This document shows, in pieces, positions 8,289 through 17,001 of a stretch of DNA of 64,000 nucleotides. A program made the translations under genes and the position numbers. The number at the start of each line of letters is the position of its first letter. Position 1 is the stretch's first letter. The DNA is taken from contig NZ_CP071869.1 of NCBI RefSeq assembly GCF_017569185.1, positions 2,470,001-2,534,000 on the forward strand. The letters run 5' to 3'. This DNA is from Polaribacter cellanae (GTDB lineage Bacteria > Bacteroidota > Bacteroidia > Flavobacteriales > Flavobacteriaceae). The notes beneath the pieces are model-generated. The model was not told the origin of the DNA. It saw only the letters and a program-made list of their open reading frames with translations, and made no database searches.

Positions 8289-9359
8289 CTAGTTTGTAAA
8301 GTTTTTATCAGAAAAATAAATATCTATAGGAGACTTTCCAACATCTTTTACTTCTTTTTCAAAAGACTTATTATCGTTATAAATGGCAATAATACTATTA
8401 TCAGGATCTAAAAAATCTTTTAAACCCATTACAAATACCTGTTTTGTAACAGGATGCTGTTTTACAACTGTTGTAAAAGCAACATTATTTGTGGTTGGTG
8501 TTGCAAATTCTTCGACTAATTTTGTAATCGTATTAAATCTGTAAATTTTACCAGAGGCAGATTCCGACCAATATGCTGTAAAATTAGAATGATTTAAACT
8601 TAAAAGGCTGTTTTTAAACAAGTTGATATTGTCGTCTGTAATGGTTACAACTTCGTTTATTGTATAATCTTCGTTTAATTTTGTAAACGCTGCTTTTTCT
8701 GTTCTTTTTTCGGTAGCTACCCAAATTGTTCCGTTTTTATTTTTTAAAATACCAGAAATATTTTCTTTAAAAGTTAACAAAGTAGTTACTTTTTTTGTAG
8801 TGGTATTAAAAGCTTTTAAATCTTTACCATCTGCGACTAAAACCTTGTTTCCGTCTGCTAATAAAGCGACATTGTTGTATAAGATTTTATTAGAAAAGCC
8901 ATCGATTTTTTCTCCAATACCAGTTGTTATATTTACAGGAGCAACATTGTATTTTCTTCGTCTTCCTCTACCAGAAACCCCAATAACCAAGCCATCTGTA
9001 GCAGAATACATTGCTAAGTAAGAAGGTGAAGAAAGGTTCGATTTAGTCACAACATTATCAACATTTAAGTTTTCTACGTCTAATTGTGTAATGTAATTTG
9101 GGCCTTTTTGGCTAACAACAAATAACGCATTATCGAAACTCGAAAAAGAGATAGAATTACCATCTGTAGATTCGTACACATTTGGCGTTAAAAAAGCGCC
9201 ACTATTTAAAAAGTTAATTGTTGTTTTGTTATTCTCTAACGTTAAAATAAAAGTAGAATCGAAAATAACTTCTTCTTCGATTTCTGGAGTGTCTTTTTTG
9301 GAACAAGAGGTAATTACTAAAATGCATAGCAATGCATATACAGCATAAAAATTCTTCAT
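8289..9359 (-). CDS. Beta-propeller-like lipoprotein under a cobalamin riboswitch (BtuG-like candidate)
   Basis: A 356-residue lipoprotein (signal ending in CILVITSC). The mature part has repeated short segments such as NALFVVSQKGPNYI, NKVLVADGKDLKAF and GTIWVATEKRT. These look like the blades of a YncE/DUF5074-type propeller. A cobalamin riboswitch lies upstream on the same strand with no other gene between. In gut Bacteroides, BtuG is a surface propeller lipoprotein that captures vitamin B12 for BtuB, so by family and regulation this is a candidate B12-binding surface protein. No btuB is in the window. The function is inferred. Confidence 0.6.
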   Translation of the reverse strand: MKNFYAVYALLCILVITSCSKKDTPEIEEEVIFDSTFILTLENNKTTINFLNSGAFLTPNVYESTDGNSISFSSFDNALFVVSQKGPNYITQLDVENLNVDNVVTKSNLSSPSYLAMYSATDGLVIGVSGRGRRRKYNVAPVNITTGIGEKIDGFSNKILYNNVALLADGNKVLVADGKDLKAFNTTTKKVTTLLTFKENISGILKNKNGTIWVATEKRTEKAAFTKLNEDYTINEVVTITDDNINLFKNSLLSLNHSNFTAYWSESASGKIYRFNTITKLVEEFATPTTNNVAFTTVVKQHPVTKQVFVMGLKDFLDPDNSIIAIYNDNKSFEKEVKDVGKSPIDIYFSDKNFTN

Positions 9360-9515
9360 TATAATTGGGTTTTAGATTACAGTTTAAAAATTCGTATGCG
9401 TATTCTATTTCACGAGTTAGATTAAAAAAATAATCAAACAAAAGAATAGATATGGTTAACAAAAAATAATAGTTTCTAGCCTTTTTCTCGAAAGCATAAA
9501 AAACACGAATTTGAG

Positions 9516-9672
9516 CATTGGCAGGTCTCCTGACTTACTTTTGTTAAAACCTTCCCATTTAATTTTTTAAACAGTGGCGTAAGATTTAACAGACATCTTT
9601 TCTACAAGATGAAGCTTACAGTTGCGAGAACAGTTCAGGATTTTTTACTTAAAAATCACCTGATTCCCTTTT
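9516..9672 (-). promoter_or_regulatory. Cobalamin (adenosyl/aquo-B12) riboswitch
   Basis: On the minus strand the order of conserved blocks is GGGAATCAGGTG, then TCCTGAACTG, CTCGCAACTGTAA, GCCACTG, GGGAAGG, and finally AAGTCAGGAGACCTGCC. These are the hallmark elements of the B12 riboswitch, including the B12-box-like central block. It ends about 155 bases before the ATG of the beta-propeller lipoprotein, leaving room for an expression platform. High B12 would be expected to turn that gene off. Confidence 0.93.
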
Positions 9673-9788
9673 AATTTTAGTTTCAATAATTTTGAAAATA
9701 AAAACCATTACTTTATGTCGCGAAAGTATTTACTTTTTTGATATAAAAAAAGACAGAACTGTTAATAAACTCTCTTATTTTTGTTAAA

Positions 9789-10871
9789 ATGGAATTACAA
9801 CCTCCTTTCAGAAAAATTATTCATATAGATATGGATGCATTTTATGCATCTGTAGCACAATTGGATAATCCTGAATTAAGAGGAAAAGCAATTGCTGTTG
9901 GTGGAAGTGAAATAAGAGGAGTCGTTTCTGCAGCAAGTTACGAGGCCAGAAAATTTGGTGTAAAATCTGCAATGAGTGGTTTTATGGCGAAGAAAAAATG
10001 TCCACATTTAATTTTTGTAAAGTCAGATTTTGCTCGCTATAAAGAGTTATCAGCAAAAATTAGAGAAATTTTTTACGAATATACAAATTTGGTAGAACCA
10101 CTTTCTTTAGACGAAGCCTATTTAGATGTTACCGAAAATAAGAAAGGAAATCCATCTGCAAACGATATTGCCAAAGAAATTCGCCAGAGAATTTATGATG
10201 AAACAGGTTTGCGAGCTTCTGCAGGAATTTCCATTAACAAATTTATTGCAAAAGTAGCTTCAGACATAAACAAACCCAATGGACAAAAAACAGTGCATCC
10301 AGAAGAAGTGCTTAAATTTTTAGAAGAATTGCCCGTAAATAAATTTTATGGTGTGGGTAAAGTTACAGCCGCTAAAATGTACAATTTAGGCATTTTTATT
10401 GGAAACGATTTAAAGAAAAAATCGTTGGAAGAATTGGTTACTTTATTCGGAAAATCGGGCACACATTATTATAATATTGTTCGTGGAATTCATAACAGTG
10501 CTGTAAAACCAAACAGAATTCGCAAATCTTTAGCAGCAGAAAGAACATTTAACGAAAACATTTCTTCAGAAATTTTTATGCTAGAAAAGTTAGATAAAAT
10601 TGCAGATGAGTTAGAACGAAGAATGCTAAAAAACGATACAAAAGGAAAAACCATTACTTTAAAAATTAAATATTCCGATTTTACACAACAAACAAGAAGC
10701 AAAACAAAACCACATTTTATGCAAAAGAAAAAAGAATTTTTTCCTGTGCTAAAAGAGTTGTTGTTTCAAGATAAATTGGTAAACTCTGTGCGTTTATTAG
10801 GAATTTCTTTCGGAAATTTAAACACAGAAATTAAAGAACCAGTTTGGGTACAATTAAAATTTGAGTTTTAA
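9789..10871 (+). CDS. dinB: DNA polymerase IV (Y-family)
   Basis: Error-prone translesion polymerase. The palm-domain metal-binding motifs are IIHIDMDAFYASVAQ (residues 10-24) and SLDEAYLDVT (about 105-114, Asp-Glu pair). Helix-hairpin-helix residues appear around KFYGVGKVTAAKMYNLG. The little-finger domain follows, and the extreme C-terminus (VQLKFEF) resembles a sliding-clamp binding peptide. The 360-residue length is normal. A TAnnTTTG element (TATTTTTG, 9776-9783) lies only 5 bases before the ATG, so the transcript is nearly leaderless. The divergent neighbour is the cobalamin riboswitch. Confidence 0.96.
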   Translation: MELQPPFRKIIHIDMDAFYASVAQLDNPELRGKAIAVGGSEIRGVVSAASYEARKFGVKSAMSGFMAKKKCPHLIFVKSDFARYKELSAKIREIFYEYTNLVEPLSLDEAYLDVTENKKGNPSANDIAKEIRQRIYDETGLRASAGISINKFIAKVASDINKPNGQKTVHPEEVLKFLEELPVNKFYGVGKVTAAKMYNLGIFIGNDLKKKSLEELVTLFGKSGTHYYNIVRGIHNSAVKPNRIRKSLAAERTFNENISSEIFMLEKLDKIADELERRMLKNDTKGKTITLKIKYSDFTQQTRSKTKPHFMQKKKEFFPVLKELLFQDKLVNSVRLLGISFGNLNTEIKEPVWVQLKFEF

Positions 10872-10935
10872 GACACAGTGTCTTTTTGTATTTTTAACTG
10901 TAAGAAAAGCCTATAAAGCCTGAAAAAAAACAAAA

Positions 10936-12064
10936 ATGAAAGAAAATTTCGATATCATTATTATTGGTGGAGGTTTGGCAGGATTGTGCAACGCAATTCA
11001 TTTATCGAAATTAGGAAAGAAAGTTTTATTAATTGAAAAAAAACCAATATCCAAAACACAAAGTTTGTGGCGAATATATTTCGAACGAAGTATTGCCTTA
11101 TTTAAAATTTTTAGAGATTAATCCGTTTAATTTTGGTGCCGTAAAAATTGAAAGTTTCCAGTTATCAACCACGAAAAATAAAATTATTTCAGCTAAATTA
11201 CCTTTGGGCGGATTTGGAATTTCTCGTTACAAATTCGATTTTATTTTATCGGAAAAAGCAAAAGAAAATAATGCTGTAATTTTACAAGATTCCGTTTTAA
11301 ACGTTAATTTTAAGGAAGATGTTTTTACAGTTACAACCAAAGAAAATAACAGCTTTAAATCTAAAATTTGCATTGGTGCTTTTGGAAAACGTTCTTTATT
11401 AGATGTAAAAATGGAACGCAATTTCATCAAAAAAAAATCGCCTTACTTAGGAGTAAAAATTCACGTAAAAGGAGAGTTTCCAGCAAATTTAGTGGCGCTT
11501 CATAATTTTAAAGGTGGTTATTGTGGGGTTTCTAAAGTAGAAAACGATGCGATTAATTTATGTTACATTACCAATTTTTTGGCATTCAAAAAATATAAAA
11601 ACATTCACGATTTTCAAGAAAATGTAGTCTTTAAAAATACTTTTTTAAAAGAAATGTTTCAAAATTCAAAACCAATTTGGAAACAACCACTTTCTATTAG
11701 TCAGATTTCTTTTAAAACCAAAAAACCAGTAGAAAATCATATTTTAATGTGTGGCGATGCTGCAGGAATGATTCATCCACTTTGTGGAAATGGAATGAGT
11801 ATGGCCATACAATCTGCACAAATTGCATCTAAACTGATTCTAAATTACTCAAATGGTAAAATTGAAACAAGAAAGGAACTTGAAAAGCTTTATATTAGAC
11901 AGTGGAACAAACAATTTAAATGGCGTTTAAAAACAGGACATTTTATTGCAATGTTGTTCAGAAAAGATAGAATAGCATCTTTTTTATTAGCTGTTTTAAA
12001 GAAAATGCCTTTTTTATTGCCAATTATTATTAGACAAACGCATGGAAAATCAATAAAAATTTAA
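10936..12064 (+). pseudogene. FAD-dependent oxidoreductase of the PKS cluster, frameshifted in an A8 tract
   Basis: Codons from 10936 give an FAD-binding N-terminus (FDIIIIGGGLAGLCNAIHLS). The rest of the protein (HKVCGEYISNEVLPYLKFLE, then CGDAAGMIHPLCGNGMSMAI near the C-terminus) continues in the +1 frame to 12064. The switch point is the run of eight A at 11036-11043; seven A would restore one protein of about 375 residues of the geranylgeranyl-reductase-like flavoprotein family. Such flavoproteins accompany pigment or lipid polyketide clusters. The gene may be truly broken, phase-variable, rescued by slippage, or carry a sequencing error. Confidence 0.85.
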
Positions 12065-12073
12065 AAAGAATTA

Positions 12074-12793
12074 ATGGATTTTTTCATAAGCACAAAACAA
12101 AGAACAAACAAAGAAGAATTGATGGACGATTTTTCTATTGGTGGCGATTTGTTGCGAGATACGTTAGATAAATTAGAGAAGATAAATAGGTGGTTGGGAG
12201 GCAATAAAGTAACAATAAATGGATTAAAGTCTATTTTAAAAAACCATAATAAAGCACAAGAAATTACAATTATAGATATTGGTTGTGGACATGGAGATAT
12301 TTTACGAGATGTTGCAAAATTCGGTAGAAAACACAGTTATAAATTTAAATTAATTGGAGTAGATGCAAACCCAACAGCGATTGAATATGCGAATGAATTG
12401 TCTGTAAATTATCCAGAATTAAGTTTTGAAACGCAAGATATTTTTTCTGATGATTTTAAAAATAGAAAAGTAGATGTTGTTTTGGCAACGTTATTTTTTC
12501 ATCACTTTAAAGAACCAGAACTCGTTTTGTTTTTAAAAAATACCATTAAACAAACCAAAATAGGCATTGTTGTAAACGATTTACACAGACATAAATTAGC
12601 GTATTATTTGTTTCTATTATTGTCGATTTTTATCTCTAATAAAATGATTATCGAAGATGGTTTAACATCAGTTTTAAGAGGGTTTAAAAGAAAAGATTTA
12701 GAAGAAATATCAAAAAAAATAAAAGTAAAACCAAGAATTCAATGGAAATGGGCTTTTCGTTATTTATGGACGCTTGAAAGTTTAAAGTTTTGA
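12074..12793 (+). CDS. SAM-dependent methyltransferase of the PKS cluster
   Basis: A 239-residue class I methyltransferase. Motif I is IIDIGCGHGDILRDV (about residues 66-80), the acidic end of beta-2 is GVDANPTAIEYA, and motif IV lies around DVVLATLFFHHF. The C-terminal part has a hydrophobic stretch (LAYYLFLLLSIFIS) that may help it bind lipid-like substrates. It starts 9 bases after the flavoprotein and is followed by the tandem repeat and the type III PKS gene, so O- or C-methylation of the polyketide product is the likely role. Confidence 0.85.
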   Translation: MDFFISTKQRTNKEELMDDFSIGGDLLRDTLDKLEKINRWLGGNKVTINGLKSILKNHNKAQEITIIDIGCGHGDILRDVAKFGRKHSYKFKLIGVDANPTAIEYANELSVNYPELSFETQDIFSDDFKNRKVDVVLATLFFHHFKEPELVLFLKNTIKQTKIGIVVNDLHRHKLAYYLFLLLSIFISNKMIIEDGLTSVLRGFKRKDLEEISKKIKVKPRIQWKWAFRYLWTLESLKF

Positions 12794-13100
12794 GTTTAAA
12801 ATTCAAAGTTGTGTTGATGAAAATTAAACGCAAAGACGCAAAGTTTTTCGAAAAAAGCACAAAGAATTGGTTCAAAGTTTTGAGTTTAAAATTCAAAGTT
12901 GTGTTGATGAAAATTAAACGTAAAGTCGCAAAGACGCAAAGTTTTTCGAAAAAAGCACAAATAATTGGTTCAAAGTTTTGAGTTTAAAATTTAAAGTTGT
13001 GTTGATGAAAATTAAACGCAAAGTCGCAAAGACGCAAAGTTTTTCGAAAAAAGCACAAATAATTGGTTCAAAGTTTTGAGTTTAAAAATTCAAAGTTGTT
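12784..13100. repeat. Tandem repeat, about 3.3 copies of a 90-98 bp unit
   Basis: Units begin at 12784, 12874, 12972 and 13070 (the last is partial). The first unit is 90 bp, the next two 98 bp; the difference is an added 8-bp AGTCGCAA segment. Each carries ACGCAAAG and TTTTTCGAAAAAAGCAC. The first unit overlaps the end of the methyltransferase gene. The rest of the gap to the PKS gene (13101-13227) holds short related phrases such as CTGTGAAATCTGTG and GAGAATCTCTG but no gene. Confidence 0.85.
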
Positions 13101-13227
13101 TTAAGAACTTTAATAAAGTTATAATCCGAGAAAATCTGTGAAATCTGTGTCAAAAAAAAAAAATTAAAAAAAAACCTCCGAGAATCTCTGTAAAAAACCT
13201 CTGCGATTCTCTGTGTAATTACAAACT

Positions 13228-14280
13228 ATGAAAGTAAAGATAACCTCAGTTGCAAAGCAACTTCCAAAATATTACAGAGAAACCAAAGATATTATTCCGT
13301 TTGTAAAATTATGGATGCAAGATCAAGAAGAACGTTTTCAAAGAAAAGTAATTAAACTTTTTGAAAGTGCAGCTGTCGACAAACGCTATTCCATTATGGA
13401 GCCATTAGAGGTTTTTACAGCCACTTCTTTCGAAGAAAAAAACGATATTTATGCAAGAGAAGTCATTCAATTAGCAGAAAAATCTCTCAAAAAATCTTTA
13501 GAAAAAGCGAGTTTAAAACCCACAGATATCGATTACATCATTACCGTAAGTTGTACAGGAATTATGATTCCTTCTGTAGACGCGTATTTGATAAATTCTC
13601 TGGGAATGAAACAAGATATTGTGCGCTTGCCAGTTACAGAAATGGGTTGTGCAGCAGGAGTTTCAGGAATAATTTATGCGAAGAATTTCTTAAAAGCGAA
13701 TCCGAATAAAAGAGCAGCAGTAATTGCAGTAGAAGCACCAACAGCCACGTTTCAGTTAAACGATTTTTCGATGACAAATATTGTTTCTGCAGCCATTTTT
13801 GGTGATGGAGCATCAGCAGTTATTTTGTCTTCTTGCGAAGAAGATAAAGGGGCAACAATTATAGACGAAGCCATGTATCATTTTTATGATGCTACAAATA
13901 TGATGGGTTTTAAACTGGTAAATACAGGTTTGCAAATGATTTTAGACAAGGAAGTACCTCAAAAAATTTCGGATCATTTTCCAACGATTATTCATCCTTT
14001 TTTAGAAAAAAACAATTTAACTATTGATGATATTGACCATTTAATATTTCATCCTGGAGGAAAGAAAATTGTGCAAACTGTAGAAGATTTATTTGGTAAA
14101 TTAGGTAAGGATATTAATGATACAAAAGAGGTTTTACGTTTGTATGGAAATATGTCAAGCGCAACGGTTTTGTATGTTTTAGAACGTTTTATGGATAGAA
14201 ACCCTACAAAAGGCGAACGTGGAATTATGCTAAGTTTTGGGCCTGGATTTTCTGCGCAAAGAATTTTGTTAGAATGGTAA
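13228..14280 (+). CDS. Type III polyketide synthase (chalcone/stilbene synthase-like)
   Basis: A 350-residue homodimeric ketosynthase that condenses a starter acyl unit with malonyl-CoA units without needing an ACP. The catalytic triad is visible: Cys141 (TEMGCAAG), His275 (LIFHPGG) and Asn308 (LYGNMSSAT). The C-terminal FGPG loop (SFGPGFSAQ) is also present. It lies inside a run of acyl-carrier-type fatty-acid genes, which suggests that the starter is a long or polyene acyl chain and the product an alkylresorcinol-, pyrone- or pigment-like lipid. The exact product cannot be read from sequence. Confidence 0.92.
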   Translation: MKVKITSVAKQLPKYYRETKDIIPFVKLWMQDQEERFQRKVIKLFESAAVDKRYSIMEPLEVFTATSFEEKNDIYAREVIQLAEKSLKKSLEKASLKPTDIDYIITVSCTGIMIPSVDAYLINSLGMKQDIVRLPVTEMGCAAGVSGIIYAKNFLKANPNKRAAVIAVEAPTATFQLNDFSMTNIVSAAIFGDGASAVILSSCEEDKGATIIDEAMYHFYDATNMMGFKLVNTGLQMILDKEVPQKISDHFPTIIHPFLEKNNLTIDDIDHLIFHPGGKKIVQTVEDLFGKLGKDINDTKEVLRLYGNMSSATVLYVLERFMDRNPTKGERGIMLSFGPGFSAQRILLEW

Positions 14281-14299
14281 AAGATGTTAAAATGCAGAA

Positions 14300-14740
14300 A
14301 TGAATTCAACCAAAATCATACATAATTTACCTTACAAAAAACCATTTTTGTTTGTAGATGAGTTAACTGAAATTTCAGAAAACGGAGTTACAGGAAACTA
14401 CACATTTAAAGAAAAAGAATTTTTTTACGAGGGTCATTTTAAAGACAATCCAATTACGCCTGGTGTAATTTTAACAGAAACCATGGCGCAAATTGGTGTG
14501 GTTTGCTTAGGTTTTTTTTTATTGAAAGATGAAATTTCAGCGGATAAAAAACCACAAATTGCATTAACATCAAACAACATAGATTTCTTTTTACCAGTTT
14601 TACCAAATGAAAAAATAATTGTAATTTCCACAAAAGAATATTTTAGATTTAACAAACTAAAATGTTCCGTAAAAATGATAAATTCTAAAAAAGAACTTGT
14701 TTGTAGAGGAACAATTTCTGGAATGATAATCGCTAAATAA
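14300..14740 (+). CDS. 3-hydroxyacyl-ACP dehydratase, FabZ-like
   Basis: A 146-residue hot-dog-fold dehydratase. The FabZ-type active site GHFKDNPITPGVILTETMAQ gives catalytic His46 and Glu60. It removes water from 3-hydroxyacyl-ACP and so introduces the double bonds of a polyunsaturated or saturated chain. It starts 19 bases after the type III PKS and precedes the ketosynthase, supporting a dedicated chain-building set for this cluster rather than housekeeping fatty-acid synthesis. Confidence 0.88.
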   Translation: MNSTKIIHNLPYKKPFLFVDELTEISENGVTGNYTFKEKEFFYEGHFKDNPITPGVILTETMAQIGVVCLGFFLLKDEISADKKPQIALTSNNIDFFLPVLPNEKIIVISTKEYFRFNKLKCSVKMINSKKELVCRGTISGMIIAK

Positions 14741-14798
14741 AAATTTTAATTGATAAGAGATTTTTAGTGAAATTCGTGTCTAATTTTTATCAGTATAA

Positions 14799-16067
14799 AT
14801 GAAAAACAGAGTCGTCATAACAGGTTTAGGAGTTGTAGCACCAAATGGAGTTGGATTGCCCGATTTTACAAAAGCCATAAAAAATGGAACATCAGGAATT
14901 GCCTTTCATCAAAATTTAAAAGACAAGGGTTTTTCTTGTTGTATTGGCGGAATTCCGCATGTTTCCGAAGAAAAAATAAGCGAATATTTATCGCCTTTAC
15001 AATTACGAGGATTCAATGCTACATCAATTTTATACGGAGTTATAGCAGGAATAGATGCATGGAAAGATGCAGGTTTTTTGGTTGATGAAAATTCGAATTT
15101 AGATTATGATTCAGGAATTATTTTTGGAACAGGCACCTCTGGAATCGAAAAATTTAGAGAAGCGATTTATAAAATAGATAACCAAAATGTAAGACGATTG
15201 GGAAGTACTTCTGTTGTACAAACAATGGCAAGTGGAATTTCTGCATATTTGGGCGGAATTTTAGGTTTTGGAAATCAAGTAACCACTAATTCATCTGCTT
15301 GTACAACAGGAACAGAAGCACTTTTAATGGGGTTTGAACGCATTAAAAACGGAAAAGCGAAACGAATGTTGGTAGGAAGTTCTAGCGATAGTAGTTTGTA
15401 TACTTGGGGAGGTTTTGATGCGATGAGAGTTATGACTTACAAGCACAATGAAAGTCCAGAAAAAGGCTCGAGACCTATGAGTAAAACAGCATCTGGATTT
15501 GTACCAGGAAGTGGAGGAGGCGCTTTGGTTTTAGAGTCTTTAGAAAGTGCTTTAAAAAGAAATGCAACCATTTATGCAGAGGTTTTAGGAGGAAATATAA
15601 ATTCTGGCGGACAAAGAAATGGAGGAACGTTAACTGCACCAAATGCAACAGCTGTTCAGAAATGTATTACAGATGCCATTTTAGATGCAAATATTTCTGC
15701 CAACGAAATAGATGTGATAAATGGGCATTTAACAGCAACTTCTAAAGACCCTTTAGAAATAGAAAATTGGACCAAAGCATTACAAAGAAAAGGAACTGAT
15801 TTTCCATATATAAATTCATTAAAATCGATGATTGGGCATTGCTTGTCTGCTTCTGGTGCAATTGAATCTGTGGCTTCTGTTTTAGAAATTAAAGAACAGT
15901 TTATGTTTCCTAACATTAATTGTGAAGATGTTCATCCAGAGATTTTAGATTTGATTTCTGATGATAAAATTCCGCAAAAATTAGTTGAAAAAAACATAAA
16001 TATTCTAGCAAAAGCAAGTTTTGGTTTTGGCGATGTAAATGCTTGTGTTATCTTTAAGAAATATTAA
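14799..16067 (+). CDS. Beta-ketoacyl-ACP synthase II-like (FabF family)
   Basis: A 422-residue condensing enzyme of the thiolase fold. The Cys-His-His triad is Cys168 (NSSACTTGTEA), His310 (NGHLTATSKDP) and His347 (SMIGHCLSASGA). It elongates acyl-ACP with malonyl-ACP. The neighbouring dehydratase and the ACP and phosphopantetheinyl transferase beyond the insertion make a complete chain-extension set. About 2.1 kb of mobile DNA now separates this gene from the ACP gene, so cotranscription with the distal genes may be weakened. Confidence 0.92.
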   Translation: MKNRVVITGLGVVAPNGVGLPDFTKAIKNGTSGIAFHQNLKDKGFSCCIGGIPHVSEEKISEYLSPLQLRGFNATSILYGVIAGIDAWKDAGFLVDENSNLDYDSGIIFGTGTSGIEKFREAIYKIDNQNVRRLGSTSVVQTMASGISAYLGGILGFGNQVTTNSSACTTGTEALLMGFERIKNGKAKRMLVGSSSDSSLYTWGGFDAMRVMTYKHNESPEKGSRPMSKTASGFVPGSGGGALVLESLESALKRNATIYAEVLGGNINSGGQRNGGTLTAPNATAVQKCITDAILDANISANEIDVINGHLTATSKDPLEIENWTKALQRKGTDFPYINSLKSMIGHCLSASGAIESVASVLEIKEQFMFPNINCEDVHPEILDLISDDKIPQKLVEKNINILAKASFGFGDVNACVIFKKY

Positions 16068-16083
16068 GAATTTTGAGAATAAA

Positions 16084-16114
16084 GACCTCACAGGTTTTTA
16101 AAACCTGTGAGGTC
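16084..16114. repeat. REP palindrome upstream of RAYT
   Basis: A perfect 15-bp inverted repeat around one central T (arms GACCTCACAGGTTTT and its complement). It lies 17 bases after the ketosynthase stop and 16 bases before the RAYT start. The same sequence recurs after the RAYT gene, where it is split by an IS110 element. Confidence 0.9.
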
Positions 16115-16130
16115 TGAAAAAGTAATTGTT

Positions 16131-16691
16131 ATGAAATACGAAGTTTTAGTTGAAGATTCTTTTTATCATATTTATAACTGTGGAAATAATAAAGAAAATA
16201 TTTTTATTGAAGAGAAAAATTATATTTACTTTTTAAAATTAGTCAAAAAACACCTTTTTAATACCTGTGATATTTTAGCATATTGTCTATTAAAAAATCA
16301 TTTTCATTTAATCATAAAAACGAAAGAAAATATTCTCTCAAAAGAGATTTCTCAATCATTTTCAAATCTTTTCAATTCATATTCTAAAAGTATCAATAAA
16401 AAATACGGAAGAAGTGGAAGTTTATTCAAAGATCGCTTTTCAAGAATAAAATTAGATAGTGAAGAATATCTGAAAAATTTAATTATTTATGTACATTTAA
16501 ACCCAACTCATCATAAATTTACAGAAGGCTTTAGTAATTATAAATACTCATCGTATCAATCTATTTTATCAACACAAAAAACAAGTTTAGACAGGGGTTT
16601 TATAATAGATTTCTTTGGTGATAAAGAGAACTTTATTGATGTACATAATTTTAAAAGACTCCATACCTTAGAATCTCTAACATTAGAATAA
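16131..16691 (+). CDS. REP-associated tyrosine transposase (RAYT)
   Basis: A 186-residue Y1 HUH single-strand nuclease of the TnpA-REP branch. The HUH motif is LKNHFHLIIK (His57 and His59) and the catalytic tyrosine is probably Tyr120 in LIIYVHLNP. I chose the ATG at 16131; a GTG at 16107 would lie inside the REP palindrome. The gene is bordered on both sides by the same palindrome, the usual arrangement for a RAYT and its REP substrates. It was inserted between ketosynthase and ACP genes of the PKS cluster. Confidence 0.88.
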   Translation: MKYEVLVEDSFYHIYNCGNNKENIFIEEKNYIYFLKLVKKHLFNTCDILAYCLLKNHFHLIIKTKENILSKEISQSFSNLFNSYSKSINKKYGRSGSLFKDRFSRIKLDSEEYLKNLIIYVHLNPTHHKFTEGFSNYKYSSYQSILSTQKTSLDRGFIIDFFGDKENFIDVHNFKRLHTLESLTLE

Positions 16692-16698
16692 AAGACAA

Positions 16699-16721
16699 GA
16701 CCTCACAGGTTTTTAAAACCT
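16699..16721. repeat. Left part of the REP split by IS110
   Basis: GACCTCACAGGTTTTTAAAA and the following CCT match the REP at 16084-16106. The sequence stops matching exactly after the CT at 16720-16721. The remaining arm resumes at 18116. Confidence 0.92.
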
Positions 16722-16789
16722 CGTATGTTTGTGTTTGATTAAATTGAAGAATAAAAATACATAAAGTTCATTGAAAAAAGGATAAAAAT

Positions 16790-16970
16790 GTTTTGTTTTG
16801 ATACTTAAACAAACAAAGAACTAGGTAAGTGCAAGAAACAAACCTTGATAATGCATTTGCATATATCGTCTTTCAGAATATCCTCTTACCTAGCTTTCTT
16901 TCTTTAGAACCTGAACAGTATTTTAGGAATAATTTCAATAATTATATCCAGTATTATTACGAGGTTAGGC
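16790..16970 (+). ncRNA. Candidate bridge RNA of the IS110 element
   Basis: Three hairpins occur in order. (1) A 5' stem-loop pairs GTTTTGTTT (16790-16798) with AAACAAAC (16807-16814). (2) A target loop is closed by CTAGGTAAG (16821-16829) and CTTACCTAG (16885-16893), with inner hairpin 16847-16867. Its left guide AAACCT (16840-16845) equals the left REP target. Its right guide TCTTTCAG (16869-16876) pairs with the right target CTGTGAGG by 5 Watson-Crick and 2 G-U pairs. (3) A donor loop is closed by AACCT (16908-16912) and AGGTT (16962-16966), with inner hairpin 16926-16949. Its left guide ACAGTAT (16915-16921) equals the element's right end, and its right guide TACGAG (16958-16963) is the complement of CT plus the element's left end CGTA. 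Confidence 0.78.
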
Positions 16971-17001
16971 TGTGGGAAGAATTCTTTGTAAATCTAACAA
17001 A

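Noticed and set aside
9229..9462. Minus-strand 77-codon frame between the riboswitch and the lipoprotein start
   Set aside because: It overlaps the first 43 codons of the lipoprotein gene in another frame and shows no signal or domain.
9511..9690. Cobalamin riboswitch controlling dinB
   Set aside because: The conserved blocks read only on the minus strand, away from dinB.
11036..11044. Programmed -1 frameshift at the A-run of the flavoprotein gene
   Set aside because: Restoring the protein needs a +1 shift (one A fewer), so a standard -1 slippery heptamer does not fit.
12790..12981. ORF of 63 codons inside the tandem repeat
   Set aside because: It is made of the repeat unit itself (SLKFKVVLMKIKRK repeated) and depends on unit number; no sign of a real gene.
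12784..13100. Possible CRISPR array from the regular repeat
   Set aside because: Units are nearly identical over the whole 90-98 bp, with no short repeat plus unique spacer structure and no cas genes nearby.
16972..17001. GTG start for the IS110 recombinase
   Set aside because: The ATG at 17002 gives the usual start just before VVGIDVSC, and the earlier codons abut the bridge-RNA region.
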